Source of the DNA: Gluconacetobacter johannae
GTDB taxonomy: Bacteria > Pseudomonadota > Alphaproteobacteria > Acetobacterales > Acetobacteraceae
NCBI RefSeq assembly: GCF_025994435.1
Contig: NZ_BAQK01000008.1
Location: forward strand, 62,001 to 126,000
Length of the DNA: 64,000 bases
Reading direction: 5' to 3'
The notes beneath the pieces are model-generated. The model ran no database searches, was not told the origin of the DNA, and saw nothing but the letters and a program-made list of their open reading frames with translations. This document shows positions 33,793 through 42,910 of this stretch, in pieces. A program made the translations under genes and the position numbers. Numbering within the stretch: position 1 is the first letter of the stretch; every line of letters begins with the position of its first letter.

Positions 33793-35428
33793 CCGACGGC
33801 GCCGGATTGCGCTGCTGGCGCTGCTGGGCGTGGCCCTGGCGGGCGCCCCGGCCCCTTCGCGCGCCCAGACCGTCGATGCGGCACCCCCCGTCGCGGCGGC
33901 GGCCGACCCCTATGCCGGACTGACCTCCCCGCATTTCGAGGCGATCGCGGCGGCGGTGGGCCGGCTGGGGACCGAGGGCGCGCCGCAGGCGCAGGCCGTT
34001 CTGCGCGCGCTGTCGGCGCATCATCTTTTCGTGGCGGAGGACGGCGGCCTGTACGTCCGCGAGGGTGAAAGCTGGACCGATGCCCGGACCGGCGCCCCCG
34101 TGACGTCCGCGCCGGCCGGGGTAAGGGCGGTGCGCGAGAACAACCGGGTGCGCGGCGCGCTGGCCCAGGCCATGGCCGGGCAGGCGCTTCTGGCCGGCGA
34201 TGCGGCCGCGCGCCGCGATGCCGCAGCGCGGCTGGCCGACCATCCTGACCCCGCCATGCTGCCGGTGGTCGATCGCGCGCTGGCGACGCCGCATGAGGCG
34301 GGGCTCGAGGCGCCGCTGCGGCGGGCGCGGGCGGCGATGCTGCTCAGCCCTGGGGCGCCTGCGACCGGGGAGCAGGCGCAGAGCGCGGCCGTGCGCGTCC
34401 TGCGTGACGCCGGCGGGCTGGACGCGCGCGCGGTGCTGGCGCGTTTCGCCGCGGACGAGACCGCGCCGGCAGAGGCGCGACAGGCGGCGCAGAGCGCGAT
34501 CGTGACGATCGACCGGCGCATCCGCCTGTGGAGCCTGGCGCAGCAGGTGTTCTACGGCCTCAGCCTCGGCTCGGTCCTGCTTCTGGCGGCGATGGGGCTT
34601 GCGATCACGTTCGGCGTCATGGGCATCATCAACATGGCGCACGGCGAGCTGGTGATGCTGGGGGCGTACACCACCTACCTGACCCAGAAGACGCTAATGG
34701 CGGTCGCGCCGGGACTGGCGGCCTTCAGCCTGCCGCTGGCGGTTCCGGCGGCGTTCCTTGTCTGCGGCGCGGCCGGCATGCTGATCGAGCGCGGGCTGAT
34801 CCGTTTTCTCTATGGCCGCCCGCTCGAGACGCTTCTGGCGACGTGGGGGCTGTCGCTGGTCCTCCAGCAGGCGGTGCGCTCGCTGTTCGGGCCGACGAAC
34901 GTCGCGGTGGCGACGCCAGGCTGGCTTGCGGGGTCGTTCCAGCTTGGCGGGCTGACGGTCACCCTCGACCGGTTCGCGATCATGCTGTTCGCCGGGGCGG
35001 TCATGGGGGCGGTATTCCTTGTGCTGCGCCGCACGGCGCTGGGCCTGCAGATGCGCGCCGTGACGCAGAACCGGCGCATGGCGGCGCTGATGGGCATCCG
35101 CACCGCGCGCGTGGACGCGCTGACCTTCGGGCTGGGCTCGGGCGTCGCGGGTCTTGCGGGGGTCGCGGTCAGCCAGATCGACAATGTCAGCCCCAATCTG
35201 GGGCAGGGTTATATCATCGACAGCTTCCTGGTCGTCGTGTTCGGCGGCGTGGGGAATCTGTGGGGCACGCTGGCGGCCGCGATGACGCTGGGCGTGGGGG
35301 GCAAGGCGCTGGAGCCGCTGGTGGGCGCGGTGTCGGGCAAGATCCTGCTGCTGGTCCTGGTCATCCTGTTCATCCAGCGTCATCCGCGCGGCATGTTCCC
35401 GCTGCGGGGTCGGGGGGTGGAATCATGA
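33785..35428 (+). CDS. urtB: Urea ABC transporter permease UrtB
   Basis: The 547-residue permease has a cleavable-looking N-terminal segment and a UrtB-specific extracytoplasmic region of about 240 residues. That region is Ala-rich and helical, with LVEDGGLYVREGE-type and DRRIRLWSLAQQVFYGLSLGSVLLLAA blocks leading into the membrane part. The membrane domain resembles LivH (GLAITFGVMGIINMAHGELVMLGAY, QMRAVTQNRRMAALMGI). It pairs with UrtC to form the urea channel. The stop overlaps the urtC start. Confidence 0.95.
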   Translation: MSDRRRRIALLALLGVALAGAPAPSRAQTVDAAPPVAAAADPYAGLTSPHFEAIAAAVGRLGTEGAPQAQAVLRALSAHHLFVAEDGGLYVREGESWTDARTGAPVTSAPAGVRAVRENNRVRGALAQAMAGQALLAGDAAARRDAAARLADHPDPAMLPVVDRALATPHEAGLEAPLRRARAAMLLSPGAPATGEQAQSAAVRVLRDAGGLDARAVLARFAADETAPAEARQAAQSAIVTIDRRIRLWSLAQQVFYGLSLGSVLLLAAMGLAITFGVMGIINMAHGELVMLGAYTTYLTQKTLMAVAPGLAAFSLPLAVPAAFLVCGAAGMLIERGLIRFLYGRPLETLLATWGLSLVLQQAVRSLFGPTNVAVATPGWLAGSFQLGGLTVTLDRFAIMLFAGAVMGAVFLVLRRTALGLQMRAVTQNRRMAALMGIRTARVDALTFGLGSGVAGLAGVAVSQIDNVSPNLGQGYIIDSFLVVVFGGVGNLWGTLAAAMTLGVGGKALEPLVGAVSGKILLLVLVILFIQRHPRGMFPLRGRGVES

Positions 35429-36546
35429 CCGGCGAGTTCGCCTTCCGGGGTGTGGTCCGCACCGCCGCCGCCGTGCTCGTCGTCGCGGCCCTGCTGGCGC
35501 TGGGCAGCCTGCTGCCCGCGTCGAACCCGCTGAGCGTCTCGCCCTTCGTCGTGACGCTGGCCGGCAAATATCTTGCCTATGCGATGCTGGCGCTGGCGGT
35601 GGATCTGGTCTGGGGCTTCGTGGGCATCCTCACACTCGGCCATGCGGCGTTCTTCGCGCTGGGCGGCTATGCCATGGGCATGTACCTGGTGCGCGAGATC
35701 GGGGCGCGGGGGGTATATGGCAACCCCGACCTGCCGGATTTCATGGTGTTCCTGTCCTGGAAATCGCTGCCGTGGTACTGGTGGGGGTCGGACCATGTCC
35801 TCGTGGCGGCGGTGCTGGTCCTGGCCGTGCCGGGCGCGCTGGCCGCATTGTTCGGCTGGCTGGCCTTTCGCTCGCGCGTGGGGGGGGTCTATCTGTCGAT
35901 CATCACCCAGGCCCTGACCTATGCGCTGATGCTGGCCTTTTTCCAGAACGGGCTGGGCTTCGGCGGCAATAACGGCCTGACCGATTTCAAGGACGTCCTG
36001 GGCTTCGACCTGCACCAGCCGGGAACGCGCGCGGGGCTGCTGATAATCAGCGCGCTGGTGCTGGCGGGGGCGATGCTGGCGACCCGCGCGCTGGTCGGCG
36101 GTCGCTTCGGGCGCCTGCTGATCGCGGTGCGCGATGCCCAGAGCCGCACGCGCTTCCTGGGCTATCGTCCCGACCAGGTGAAGCTGCTGGTCTGGGTGGC
36201 CTCGGCCCTGATCGCGGCCGTGGGCGGCGCGCTGTACGTGCTTCAGGTCGGCATCATCAATCCGGGCGAGTTCGCGCCCGCCAACTCGATCGAATCCGTG
36301 ATCTGGGTGGCGGTGGGCGGGCGCGGCACGCTGTCGGGCGCGGTGATCGGCGCGGTGCTGGTCAATCTGGGCAAGACGCTGTTCACCGCGTGGCTGCCCG
36401 AACTGTGGCTCTATGGCCTTGGCGCGCTGTTTATCGCGACGACGCTGTTCCTGCCTCAGGGGCTGGTGGGGCTGGGGCGCCATATTAACCGCCGGCGCGA
36501 CGAGGTGACGCCCGAAGTCACCCGCCCGGCAGGAGACGCGGCATGA
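35425..36546 (+). CDS. urtC: Urea ABC transporter permease UrtC
   Basis: The 373-residue LivM-like permease shows LAVDLVWGFVGILTLGHAAFFALGGYAMG near its start and, in the coupling-helix region, AVRDAQSRTRFLGYRPDQVKL, with UrtC-specific WKSLPWYWWG. It has about nine hydrophobic segments. The ATG at 35425 overlaps the urtB stop, and the frame upstream of it only shadows urtB. It forms the membrane pore with UrtB. Confidence 0.95.
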   Translation: MTGEFAFRGVVRTAAAVLVVAALLALGSLLPASNPLSVSPFVVTLAGKYLAYAMLALAVDLVWGFVGILTLGHAAFFALGGYAMGMYLVREIGARGVYGNPDLPDFMVFLSWKSLPWYWWGSDHVLVAAVLVLAVPGALAALFGWLAFRSRVGGVYLSIITQALTYALMLAFFQNGLGFGGNNGLTDFKDVLGFDLHQPGTRAGLLIISALVLAGAMLATRALVGGRFGRLLIAVRDAQSRTRFLGYRPDQVKLLVWVASALIAAVGGALYVLQVGIINPGEFAPANSIESVIWVAVGGRGTLSGAVIGAVLVNLGKTLFTAWLPELWLYGLGALFIATTLFLPQGLVGLGRHINRRRDEVTPEVTRPAGDAA

Positions 36547-37283
36547 GTGGCGAAGCCCTTCTGGAACTGCGCGGGGTTTCGGTCACCTTCGATGGCTTCC
36601 GGGCGATCAACGACCTGTCGCTCAGCCTGCGGCAGGGCGAGATGCGCGCCATCGTCGGGCCCAACGGCGCGGGCAAGACGACGATGATGGACATCATCAC
36701 CGGCAAGACGCGCCCCGACACCGGTGTCGTCCGGTTCGCCGGCCATGATCTGACGAAGCGCGACGAGGCCGCGATCGCGCGGCTGGGCATCGGCCGCAAG
36801 TTCCAGAAGCCGACCGTCTTCGAGGCGCTGTCGGTGCGCGACAACCTGCTGCTCTCGCTCAAGGGGCTGCGTTCGCCGTTTGCGCTGTTGCTGGCGCGCG
36901 AGACGGCGGAGGAGGCAGGGCGCATCGACGCGCTGCTTGGCATCACGCGGCTTGCCCCGCATGCGCGCGTGCAGGCGGGGGGGCTCAGCCACGGGCAGAA
37001 GCAGTGGCTGGAGATCGGGATGCTGCTGGGGCAGGAGCCGCAGCTTCTGCTGGTGGACGAGCCGGTGGCCGGCATGACCGATGCCGAGACGATGGCGACG
37101 GCGGACCTGCTGCGGGACATCAACCGCACGCGCAGCGTCGTGGTGGTCGAACATGACATGGAATTCGTGCGCGCGCTGGGCGTCGGCGTGACGGTGCTGC
37201 ACGAGGGGTCGGTCCTGGCCGAGGGGGCGCTCGAGGCCGTGAGCGCCGACCCGCGCGTGATCGACGTCTATCTGGGGCGGTGA
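36543..37283 (+). CDS. urtD: Urea ABC transporter ATPase UrtD
   Basis: The 246-residue LivG-like ATPase has Walker A GPNGAGKTT, a Q-loop region before RKFQKPTVFEALSV, signature LSHGQKQWLEIG and Walker B LLLVDEPVAGM with the D-loop after it. All catalytic elements are present. It overlaps urtC by four bases. Its stop overlaps a GTG that could start urtE, though the ATG at 37295 is the better start. Confidence 0.96.
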   Translation: MSGEALLELRGVSVTFDGFRAINDLSLSLRQGEMRAIVGPNGAGKTTMMDIITGKTRPDTGVVRFAGHDLTKRDEAAIARLGIGRKFQKPTVFEALSVRDNLLLSLKGLRSPFALLLARETAEEAGRIDALLGITRLAPHARVQAGGLSHGQKQWLEIGMLLGQEPQLLLVDEPVAGMTDAETMATADLLRDINRTRSVVVVEHDMEFVRALGVGVTVLHEGSVLAEGALEAVSADPRVIDVYLGR

Positions 37284-37294
37284 GGGACATCGGC

Positions 37295-37990
37295 ATGCTC
37301 AGGGTCGAGGATATCCGCCTTCATTACGGTGCGGCGATCGCGCTGCGGGGGGTCTCGCTGGAGGCGCATCCGGGGGCCGTCACGTGCCTGCTGGGCCGCA
37401 ACGGCGTGGGCAAGACCAGCGTCCTGCGCGCGGTCACGGGCATGCACGCCGTCTCGTCGGGCCGCATCCTGTGGGAGGGGGAGGACATCACGACCCTGCC
37501 CGCCTACGAGCGGGCGCGACGCGGCATCGCCACCGTGCCGCAGGGCCGCGACATCTTTCCGCTGCTGACCGTGCGGGAGAATCTCGAGACGGGCTTCGGT
37601 CTGCTTCCGCGCGGACAGCGCAAGGTGCCCGACGCGATTTTCGAGACGTTCCCGGTGCTGGCGCAGATGCTCAACCGGCGCGGGGGCGATCTTTCGGGCG
37701 GGCAGCAGCAGCAGCTCGCCATCGCCCGCGCGCTGGTCATCCGGCCCCGCCTGCTGGTGCTGGACGAGCCGACGGAAGGCATCCAGCCCAGCATCATCAA
37801 GGATATCGGCGCCGTCATCGCCCTGCTGCGGCAGCGGGGCGACATGGCGATTTTGCTGGTGGAGCAATATTTCGACTTCGCCTATGCGCTGGCCCAGTCC
37901 GTCGTCGTGCTCGATCGCGGGCAGGTGGTGGCGTCCGGCGCGGTCGATACGCTGGATGCCGACACCATCCGGGCCCATGTCGCCATCTGA
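37295..37990 (+). CDS. urtE: Urea ABC transporter ATPase UrtE
   Basis: The 231-residue LivF-like ATPase starts MLRVEDIRLHYGAAIALRGV, as usual for UrtE, with GAGGG eight bases upstream of the ATG at 37295 (an in-frame GTG lies at 37280). It has Walker A GRNGVGKTS, the Q-loop TVPQGRDIFP, signature DLSGGQQQQLAIARAL and Walker B LLVLDEPTEGIQPSI. It completes the urt set. Its 3' end overlaps the next gene, a molybdenum hydroxylase, by 14 bases, which is not part of standard urt operons. Confidence 0.95.
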   Translation: MLRVEDIRLHYGAAIALRGVSLEAHPGAVTCLLGRNGVGKTSVLRAVTGMHAVSSGRILWEGEDITTLPAYERARRGIATVPQGRDIFPLLTVRENLETGFGLLPRGQRKVPDAIFETFPVLAQMLNRRGGDLSGGQQQQLAIARALVIRPRLLVLDEPTEGIQPSIIKDIGAVIALLRQRGDMAILLVEQYFDFAYALAQSVVVLDRGQVVASGAVDTLDADTIRAHVAI

Positions 37991-40130
37991 CGGACCGGGC
38001 TGCCTGACGCGCCGCCGCCTGCTGGCCGGCGGCGGCCTGGTGCTGGCCTTTGCCGCCGCGCCACGGGCGCGGGCGGACAGTCTGGCGCGGCCGGACGTCG
38101 GCCCGGTGGCGCTGGGCGGCTTCGTCCGGATTGGCGTGGACGACACGATTTCCCTCGTCGTGCCGAATATCGAGATGGGTCAGGGCATCTACACCGCCGA
38201 GGCGATGCTGATCGCCGAGGAACTCGAAGTCACGCTGGAGCAGGTGCGGGTCGTGACCGCCCTGCCGCAGGATCTGCCGGCCGCGCCGCCGGAGCTGCTG
38301 CGGAGCTTGTCGACCGGGGGGTCGAAATCGATCCGCAAGGGGTGGCGTTCGTTGCGCGAGGCCGGGGCGGCGGCGCGACTGATGCTGCTGACTGCCGCGG
38401 CCGGGCGCTGGGGCGTGCCGGTGGAGGCGTTGCGCGCGCAGGCCGGTGTCGTGTCCTGCCCGTCGCGGGGATTGGAAGCACGCTACGGCGCCCTGGCGGA
38501 GGCCGCCGGCGCGCTGCCGGTGCCGACGGCCGTGCCGCTGCGCGCGCGGGCGGCGTGGCGGTTGATCGGCCGGCCCGTCCCGCGTCTGGACGTGCCGGAC
38601 AAGACGACGGGGCGGGCGATGTTCGGCATCGACCTGCAGGTGCCCGACATGGGCTACGGCGCCGTGACGGCCTGTCCGGTGCCGGGCGGCACGCTGGCGC
38701 GGATGAACGAGGCGGCCGCCCGCGCCGTGCCGGGCGTGACGGATGTCGTCAGCATCGGAACCGCCGTCTGCGTGGTCGCCCGGCGGTACTGGGCCGCGCA
38801 AAAGGGGCTGGCGGCCCTCGATCCGCAATGGGACGGCGGGGCGAACGCCCATCTGTCGTCGGCCGACCTCATGCAGGCCCTGCGCCAGGGCGCGGCAGGG
38901 GGCACGGCGGTCATCGCACGGGATGCCGAGGGGATCGACGCGGCGCTGTCAGGGGGCGTGAAGCGGGTCGAGGCGGTGTATGAGCTGCCCTTCCTGGCGC
39001 ATGCCGCCATGGAGCCGATCAACGTGACACTCCATCTGCGCGCCGACGGCTGCGACGTCTGGGCGGGCACGCAGGTGCCGACGCGCGCGCGTCAGGTGGT
39101 GGCCCAGCTGGCCGGCCTGCCGCCCGAGCGGGTCGCCATCCACAACCAGATGATCGGGGGCGGCTTCGGGCGGAGGCTGGCCACGGATTCGATCGAACAG
39201 GCCGTCCGCTTCGCGCGGCATCTGTCACGGCCGGTCAAATTCATCTGGAGCCGCGAGGAGGACATCCGCCAGGATCGTTTCCGCCCGGCCTATTGCGACC
39301 GGATGGCGGCGTCGCTGGGGGCGGATGGCCTGCCGCGCGCCTGGGTCCATCACGTCACGGGCGCGTCGGTGGTCGACCGGTTCATGCCCGGCGGCCTTCC
39401 GGCGGGGCAGCTCGACCATGACGCCGTCGCGGGCGCAGTGGACACGCCCTACGACCTCGGGCGCATGCGGGTGATGTGGACGCGGGTCGATCCGCCGGTC
39501 GAAATCGGCTGGTGGCGGGGCGTGGGGCCGGCGCACAATGCCTATGTGGTCGAGAGTTTCATCGACGAACTGGCCGAGGCCGCGGGGGTGGATCCCGTCG
39601 AGTACCGGCGGCGTCTGCTGGGGAAAAATCCCCGGTCGCGCGCCGTCCTCGACCGCGTGGCGCATGAGGCCGGATGGGGCGGTCCGCTCCCGCCCGGAAC
39701 AGGGCGGGGCGTCTCGCTGCACAATGCGTTCGGGTCCTGTTGTGCCGCGATCGTGGAGGTTTCGGCCACGCTGGAGGGGGCGTTGCGGATCGTGCGGGCC
39801 ACGGTCGCGGTCGATTGCGGTGTCGTGGTCAATCCGGACACGGTGCGCGCGCAGATTCAGGGCGGGTTGCTCTTCGGGTTTTCGGCGGCGCTCTATGGCG
39901 AGATCACGTTTGCGAACGGACGTGTCGAGCAGAGCAATTTTCATGATTACCGTGTGATGCAGATCAATGAGTGTCCGGCCATCGCGATCTCGATCATCCC
40001 CAGCGACGAACCGCCGGGCGGCATTGGCGAGGTCGGCACGGTGTCGGCCTTTCCCGCCCTGGGCAACGCGATTTACGCCGCAACAGGGCAACGGCGGCGG
40101 CGTTATCCGTTCGCGAAGCCCGCGGCCTGA
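37977..40130 (+). CDS. Tat-exported molybdenum hydroxylase large subunit (IorB-like), lone
   Basis: The 717-residue protein begins with a twin-arginine signal (LTRRRLLAGGGLVLAFAAAP), so it should be folded with cofactor before export. It has xanthine dehydrogenase family molybdopterin-binding blocks of the isoquinoline 1-oxidoreductase beta type: VVPNIEMGQGIYTA, MIGGGFGRRLATD, WWRGVGPAHNAYVVESF, and the active-site glutamate segment PPGGIGEVG. Such enzymes hydroxylate N-heterocycles or oxidise aldehydes and need a small 2Fe-2S subunit (IorA). None is adjacent, so the partner must lie elsewhere. The start overlaps urtE by 14 bases, placing it in the urea transporter transcript. Its substrate is unknown; an aldehyde made by the amine dehydrogenase is one idea. 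Confidence 0.88.
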   Translation: MSPSDGPGCLTRRRLLAGGGLVLAFAAAPRARADSLARPDVGPVALGGFVRIGVDDTISLVVPNIEMGQGIYTAEAMLIAEELEVTLEQVRVVTALPQDLPAAPPELLRSLSTGGSKSIRKGWRSLREAGAAARLMLLTAAAGRWGVPVEALRAQAGVVSCPSRGLEARYGALAEAAGALPVPTAVPLRARAAWRLIGRPVPRLDVPDKTTGRAMFGIDLQVPDMGYGAVTACPVPGGTLARMNEAAARAVPGVTDVVSIGTAVCVVARRYWAAQKGLAALDPQWDGGANAHLSSADLMQALRQGAAGGTAVIARDAEGIDAALSGGVKRVEAVYELPFLAHAAMEPINVTLHLRADGCDVWAGTQVPTRARQVVAQLAGLPPERVAIHNQMIGGGFGRRLATDSIEQAVRFARHLSRPVKFIWSREEDIRQDRFRPAYCDRMAASLGADGLPRAWVHHVTGASVVDRFMPGGLPAGQLDHDAVAGAVDTPYDLGRMRVMWTRVDPPVEIGWWRGVGPAHNAYVVESFIDELAEAAGVDPVEYRRRLLGKNPRSRAVLDRVAHEAGWGGPLPPGTGRGVSLHNAFGSCCAAIVEVSATLEGALRIVRATVAVDCGVVVNPDTVRAQIQGGLLFGFSAALYGEITFANGRVEQSNFHDYRVMQINECPAIAISIIPSDEPPGGIGEVGTVSAFPALGNAIYAATGQRRRRYPFAKPAA

Positions 40131-40275
40131 CCGTCGAGGGCTGCGCGTCGCGCCGGGGCGCATGAAGACCCTGGCTGCAGGAAGATGGGGAACCTCCGCC
40201 GCCGGTTGAGCCGTTATGCCCGATGCCGTCCCCAGCCGGGAGGCGGGGTGTATCGTTTCTTCCAGGGAGACGCAT

Positions 40276-41514
40276 GTGACGCAGCAGCCCGGTCCGGCCG
40301 ACGCCAGGGGAGGCGGGCAATTCTGGCGGGCACGCAACTTCATGCTCTTTTTCGTGGCCACCAGCGCCTCGACCCTGGGATCGGCCATGGTGTCGGTCGC
40401 ATTGACGTTCGCCGTGCTGTCGCATGGACATTCGGCGATGATCCTGGGGGTGGTCCTTGCCGCGCAGGCCGCCCCGGTGGTGGTGCTGATGGTTCCGGCG
40501 GGGGCGGTCGCGGACCTGTGGCCACGGCGTTCGCTGATGGTGGGGGCGGATCTGCTTCGCTGTGCGAGCCAGGGGCTGACGGCGGTGCTGATGGCGGGCG
40601 CCCATCCCTCGGTCGCCGCCCTGGTGGCCCTGGTCGCGCTTGTCGGGATCGGCAATGCCTTCTACGGCCCCGCGGAAAGCGGCCTGATTCCCGTGCTGGC
40701 GCGGCCGGAGGATCTGCGTCGGGTCAATAGCCTGCTGAGTCTCTCCGGTTCGATCACCGCGATATTGGGGCCGTCCCTGGGCGGCATGCTGGTGGCCGTC
40801 GGAAGCGCCCCGATCGCCATCGGCTGTGATGCGCTGACCTATGCCGTCAGCGCCACCTGCCTGTCGTTCATGCGTACCATGCGCCCGACCCGGCGGGCCG
40901 CGACGCCCTTTCATACCCACCTCCTGACCGGCTGGCGCGAATTCCATCGGCGGCGTTGGCTGATCCTGATGACGGCGCAGTATGGGATCCTGAATCTGGC
41001 GGCGTTCGCGCCGTTCCTGATCCTGGGCCCGGTCTCGCTGGCCGGCACGCCACATGGCGCCCGCTCGTGGGGCATCATTTCCTCCGCCGTCGGCATCGGC
41101 GGCATTGTCGGCGGGGTCATCATCCTGTTCTGGCGGGCCTCCCGCCCGCTGATCCTGTACGAACTGGCTGCCTCCGCGCTGATCGTTCCGCTGTTCCTGC
41201 TGGCCCGGCAGGCGCCTGTTCCCGTCGTGGCCCTGGGGGGGATCGCCTTTGGCGCCGGGATGGTGATCCTGAACCTTGTGGCGCAGACCACGATCCAGAG
41301 GCAGGTGCCCGAGGAGGCCCTGTCGCGGATCAACGCCCTGTTCGGCCTGGTCGCGCAGGGGCTGACGCCGCTCAGCTACGCCATGTGCGGCTTCCTGGCC
41401 CGGAGCGTGGGCACGAAGCCCGTGTTGGTGGCGGGCTGCGTCGTGGTCGGCGCCAGTGTCGTGGTTCTGCTGATGTGCCGGGAAACCTGGCAGTTGAGGG
41501 ATGTGCCCGCCTGA
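40276..41514 (+). CDS. MFS transporter (MFS_3, multidrug/siderophore exporter-like)
   Basis: The 412-residue protein has about twelve hydrophobic helices. It shows the MFS_3 pattern: FMLFFVATSASTLGSAMVSVALTFAV at the start, GAVADLWPRRSLMVGADLLR in the 2-3 loop, FYGPAESGLIPVLARPEDLRRVNSL, and QTTIQRQVPEEALSRINAL in the second half. This pattern is seen in EntS-like and macrolide-efflux-like exporters. The GTG start at 40276 has AGGGAGA upstream; an ATG at 40216 would add 20 residues but lacks a ribosome-binding site. It follows the molybdenum hydroxylase after about 145 bases and has no clear functional tie to the island. Confidence 0.85.
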   Translation: MTQQPGPADARGGGQFWRARNFMLFFVATSASTLGSAMVSVALTFAVLSHGHSAMILGVVLAAQAAPVVVLMVPAGAVADLWPRRSLMVGADLLRCASQGLTAVLMAGAHPSVAALVALVALVGIGNAFYGPAESGLIPVLARPEDLRRVNSLLSLSGSITAILGPSLGGMLVAVGSAPIAIGCDALTYAVSATCLSFMRTMRPTRRAATPFHTHLLTGWREFHRRRWLILMTAQYGILNLAAFAPFLILGPVSLAGTPHGARSWGIISSAVGIGGIVGGVIILFWRASRPLILYELAASALIVPLFLLARQAPVPVVALGGIAFGAGMVILNLVAQTTIQRQVPEEALSRINALFGLVAQGLTPLSYAMCGFLARSVGTKPVLVAGCVVVGASVVVLLMCRETWQLRDVPA

Positions 41515-41630
41515 TGGGATGCCCCCGGCCGGCGATGGACCGATGGGCGTTGCACTGGGCAACCGGTGGCGGGTGAGGGCGTTCATCGCCCTATCCGAAA
41601 AGTGGAGGTGCCGGAGGGAGACGTCGAACG

Positions 41631-42209
41631 ATGGTGGCTTCGGAAATTCTGATCCTGCGCCATGCGGAAAAGCCCGACAAGGACAAGCAGGAGACCGGAC
41701 TTTCCCCGCAGGGAATGCCCGATGACCGCGCCCTGAGTGCGCGGGGGTGGCAGCGCGCCGGGGCGCTGGCCGTGCTCCTGGGCCAGGACGGGCGGGTTCG
41801 GTCGGATCTGCCCAGCCCCAGGAAAATCTACGCATCCGCCTGCCGCGAAGGGGGAGGGCGCAGCAATCGTCCCGAGCAGACGGTATCGCCGCTCGCGGCA
41901 CGGCTGTCCCTGGGGGTGAGGCTGGACTGGAGCCTGAATACGGAAAGGCCATTGGCCGAGGAGTTGCTGCGTCATGAGGGCGCGCAACTGGTTTGCTGGC
42001 AACATGAAGGGTTGCCGACGCTGGTCCGTGCCATTGTGGCCCCGCGTGTTCTCTCCGAGATTCCAGAGGGCTGGACCTGGCCGAAGGCGCGTTTCGACGT
42101 GATCTGGCGTCTGCGCCGGCAGACCGCCACGGGAGAGTGGCGGTTCGCCCAGTACTGCCAGGGGTTGCTGCCGGGCGATGGGGAAAGTCCGTTGGACTTG
42201 CGGCTCTGA
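41631..42209 (+). CDS. Histidine phosphatase family protein
   Basis: The 192-residue protein has the phosphohistidine motif LILRHAEKPD near the start, a LSARGWQRAGALA helix, and a second-histidine region at VCWQHEGLPTLV. It therefore resembles the SixA/phosphoglycerate-mutase-like superfamily; one of the conserved arginines lies in SACREGGGRS. Function may be a phosphatase or a degenerate relative. GGAGGGAG precedes the ATG. The gene converges with an isochorismatase-like gene, their stops lying on the two arms of one hairpin. Confidence 0.78.
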   Translation: MVASEILILRHAEKPDKDKQETGLSPQGMPDDRALSARGWQRAGALAVLLGQDGRVRSDLPSPRKIYASACREGGGRSNRPEQTVSPLAARLSLGVRLDWSLNTERPLAEELLRHEGAQLVCWQHEGLPTLVRAIVAPRVLSEIPEGWTWPKARFDVIWRLRRQTATGEWRFAQYCQGLLPGDGESPLDLRL

Positions 42210-42226
42210 GGGCTGTTCGGCCCTCA
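42207..42226. terminator. Hairpin spanning two convergent stop codons
   Basis: TGAGGGC and GCCCTCA form a 7-bp stem around a six-base loop. The left arm contains the TGA stop of the histidine phosphatase and the right arm the stop of the minus-strand isochorismatase-like gene. It is probably a shared bidirectional terminator; no T-tract follows on either strand, so efficiency is uncertain. Confidence 0.5.
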
Positions 42227-42829
42227 CCGCCAGGCGGCGAGGACGAGATCGGCCGGGGCCGTTTCGATCTGCTGACCATATCGCGTATGATAGACGTGCA
42301 TCGACGCCTTGTGGGCGGCATCTGACGAACTGCACAGCGCGTCGGTGACGACGATGGTTCGATAGCCGCGATCAATCGCGCCCAGAACGGTCGCGAGTAC
42401 GCAGACATCGGTCTCGCCGCCGGTGATGATGAGCGTATCGGTTCCGCGCGTTCGCAGCCGGGCGTGGAGGGCACCGTCCATCCACGGTGAGTAGACATGT
42501 TTGTCGAACACGTCCGCCGGAGGCACGAAACGCGCAAGTTCCGGCATCAGCTCGATCATGTCCGCACCGAGCCTTTCGATCGTCATGGAAGCCCAGTGCC
42601 GGTAATAGCGGCGCCACGTTCCCTGCCCCTCGCCGGGGTGCGCGGCGGGGATGAAACGGGTGAAAATGGTCTGGGCCGGCGCGTGCGCGACGATCCGTGC
42701 CGCGGTCAGACAGATACGGTCCATCCAGGGCGTGTGCCAGTCCGTCTTTTCCGCGAACAGGCGTTGCATGTCGACGCACAGGTGGATGCAATGTTCGCCA
42801 AGGGGACCGTAGCGGATTGCGGTTGACAT
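42224..42829 (-). CDS. Isochorismatase-like cysteine hydrolase
   Basis: The 201-residue protein has the cysteine hydrolase triad: Asp in LCVDMQRLF, Lys in FDKHVYSPW and Cys in GGETDVCVLATV. The family includes isochorismatase, nicotinamidase, N-carbamoylsarcosine amidase and ureidoacrylate hydrolase, so an amide or carbamoyl substrate is likely but not fixed. The ATG at 42829 has GGAGG upstream, and extension beyond it is unlikely. Upstream (at higher coordinates) on the same strand are the PaoABC genes, 81 bases away, so it may be cotranscribed with them. Confidence 0.85.
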   Translation of the reverse strand: MSTAIRYGPLGEHCIHLCVDMQRLFAEKTDWHTPWMDRICLTAARIVAHAPAQTIFTRFIPAAHPGEGQGTWRRYYRHWASMTIERLGADMIELMPELARFVPPADVFDKHVYSPWMDGALHARLRTRGTDTLIITGGETDVCVLATVLGAIDRGYRTIVVTDALCSSSDAAHKASMHVYHTRYGQQIETAPADLVLAAWR

Positions 42830-42910
42830 CGCGCCTCCGGAAATTGCCTCAGAGCACGTCGTGGCCGATAACGAATGCCAGCGTGGAATCACACAGTACG
42901 CACCATCCGG

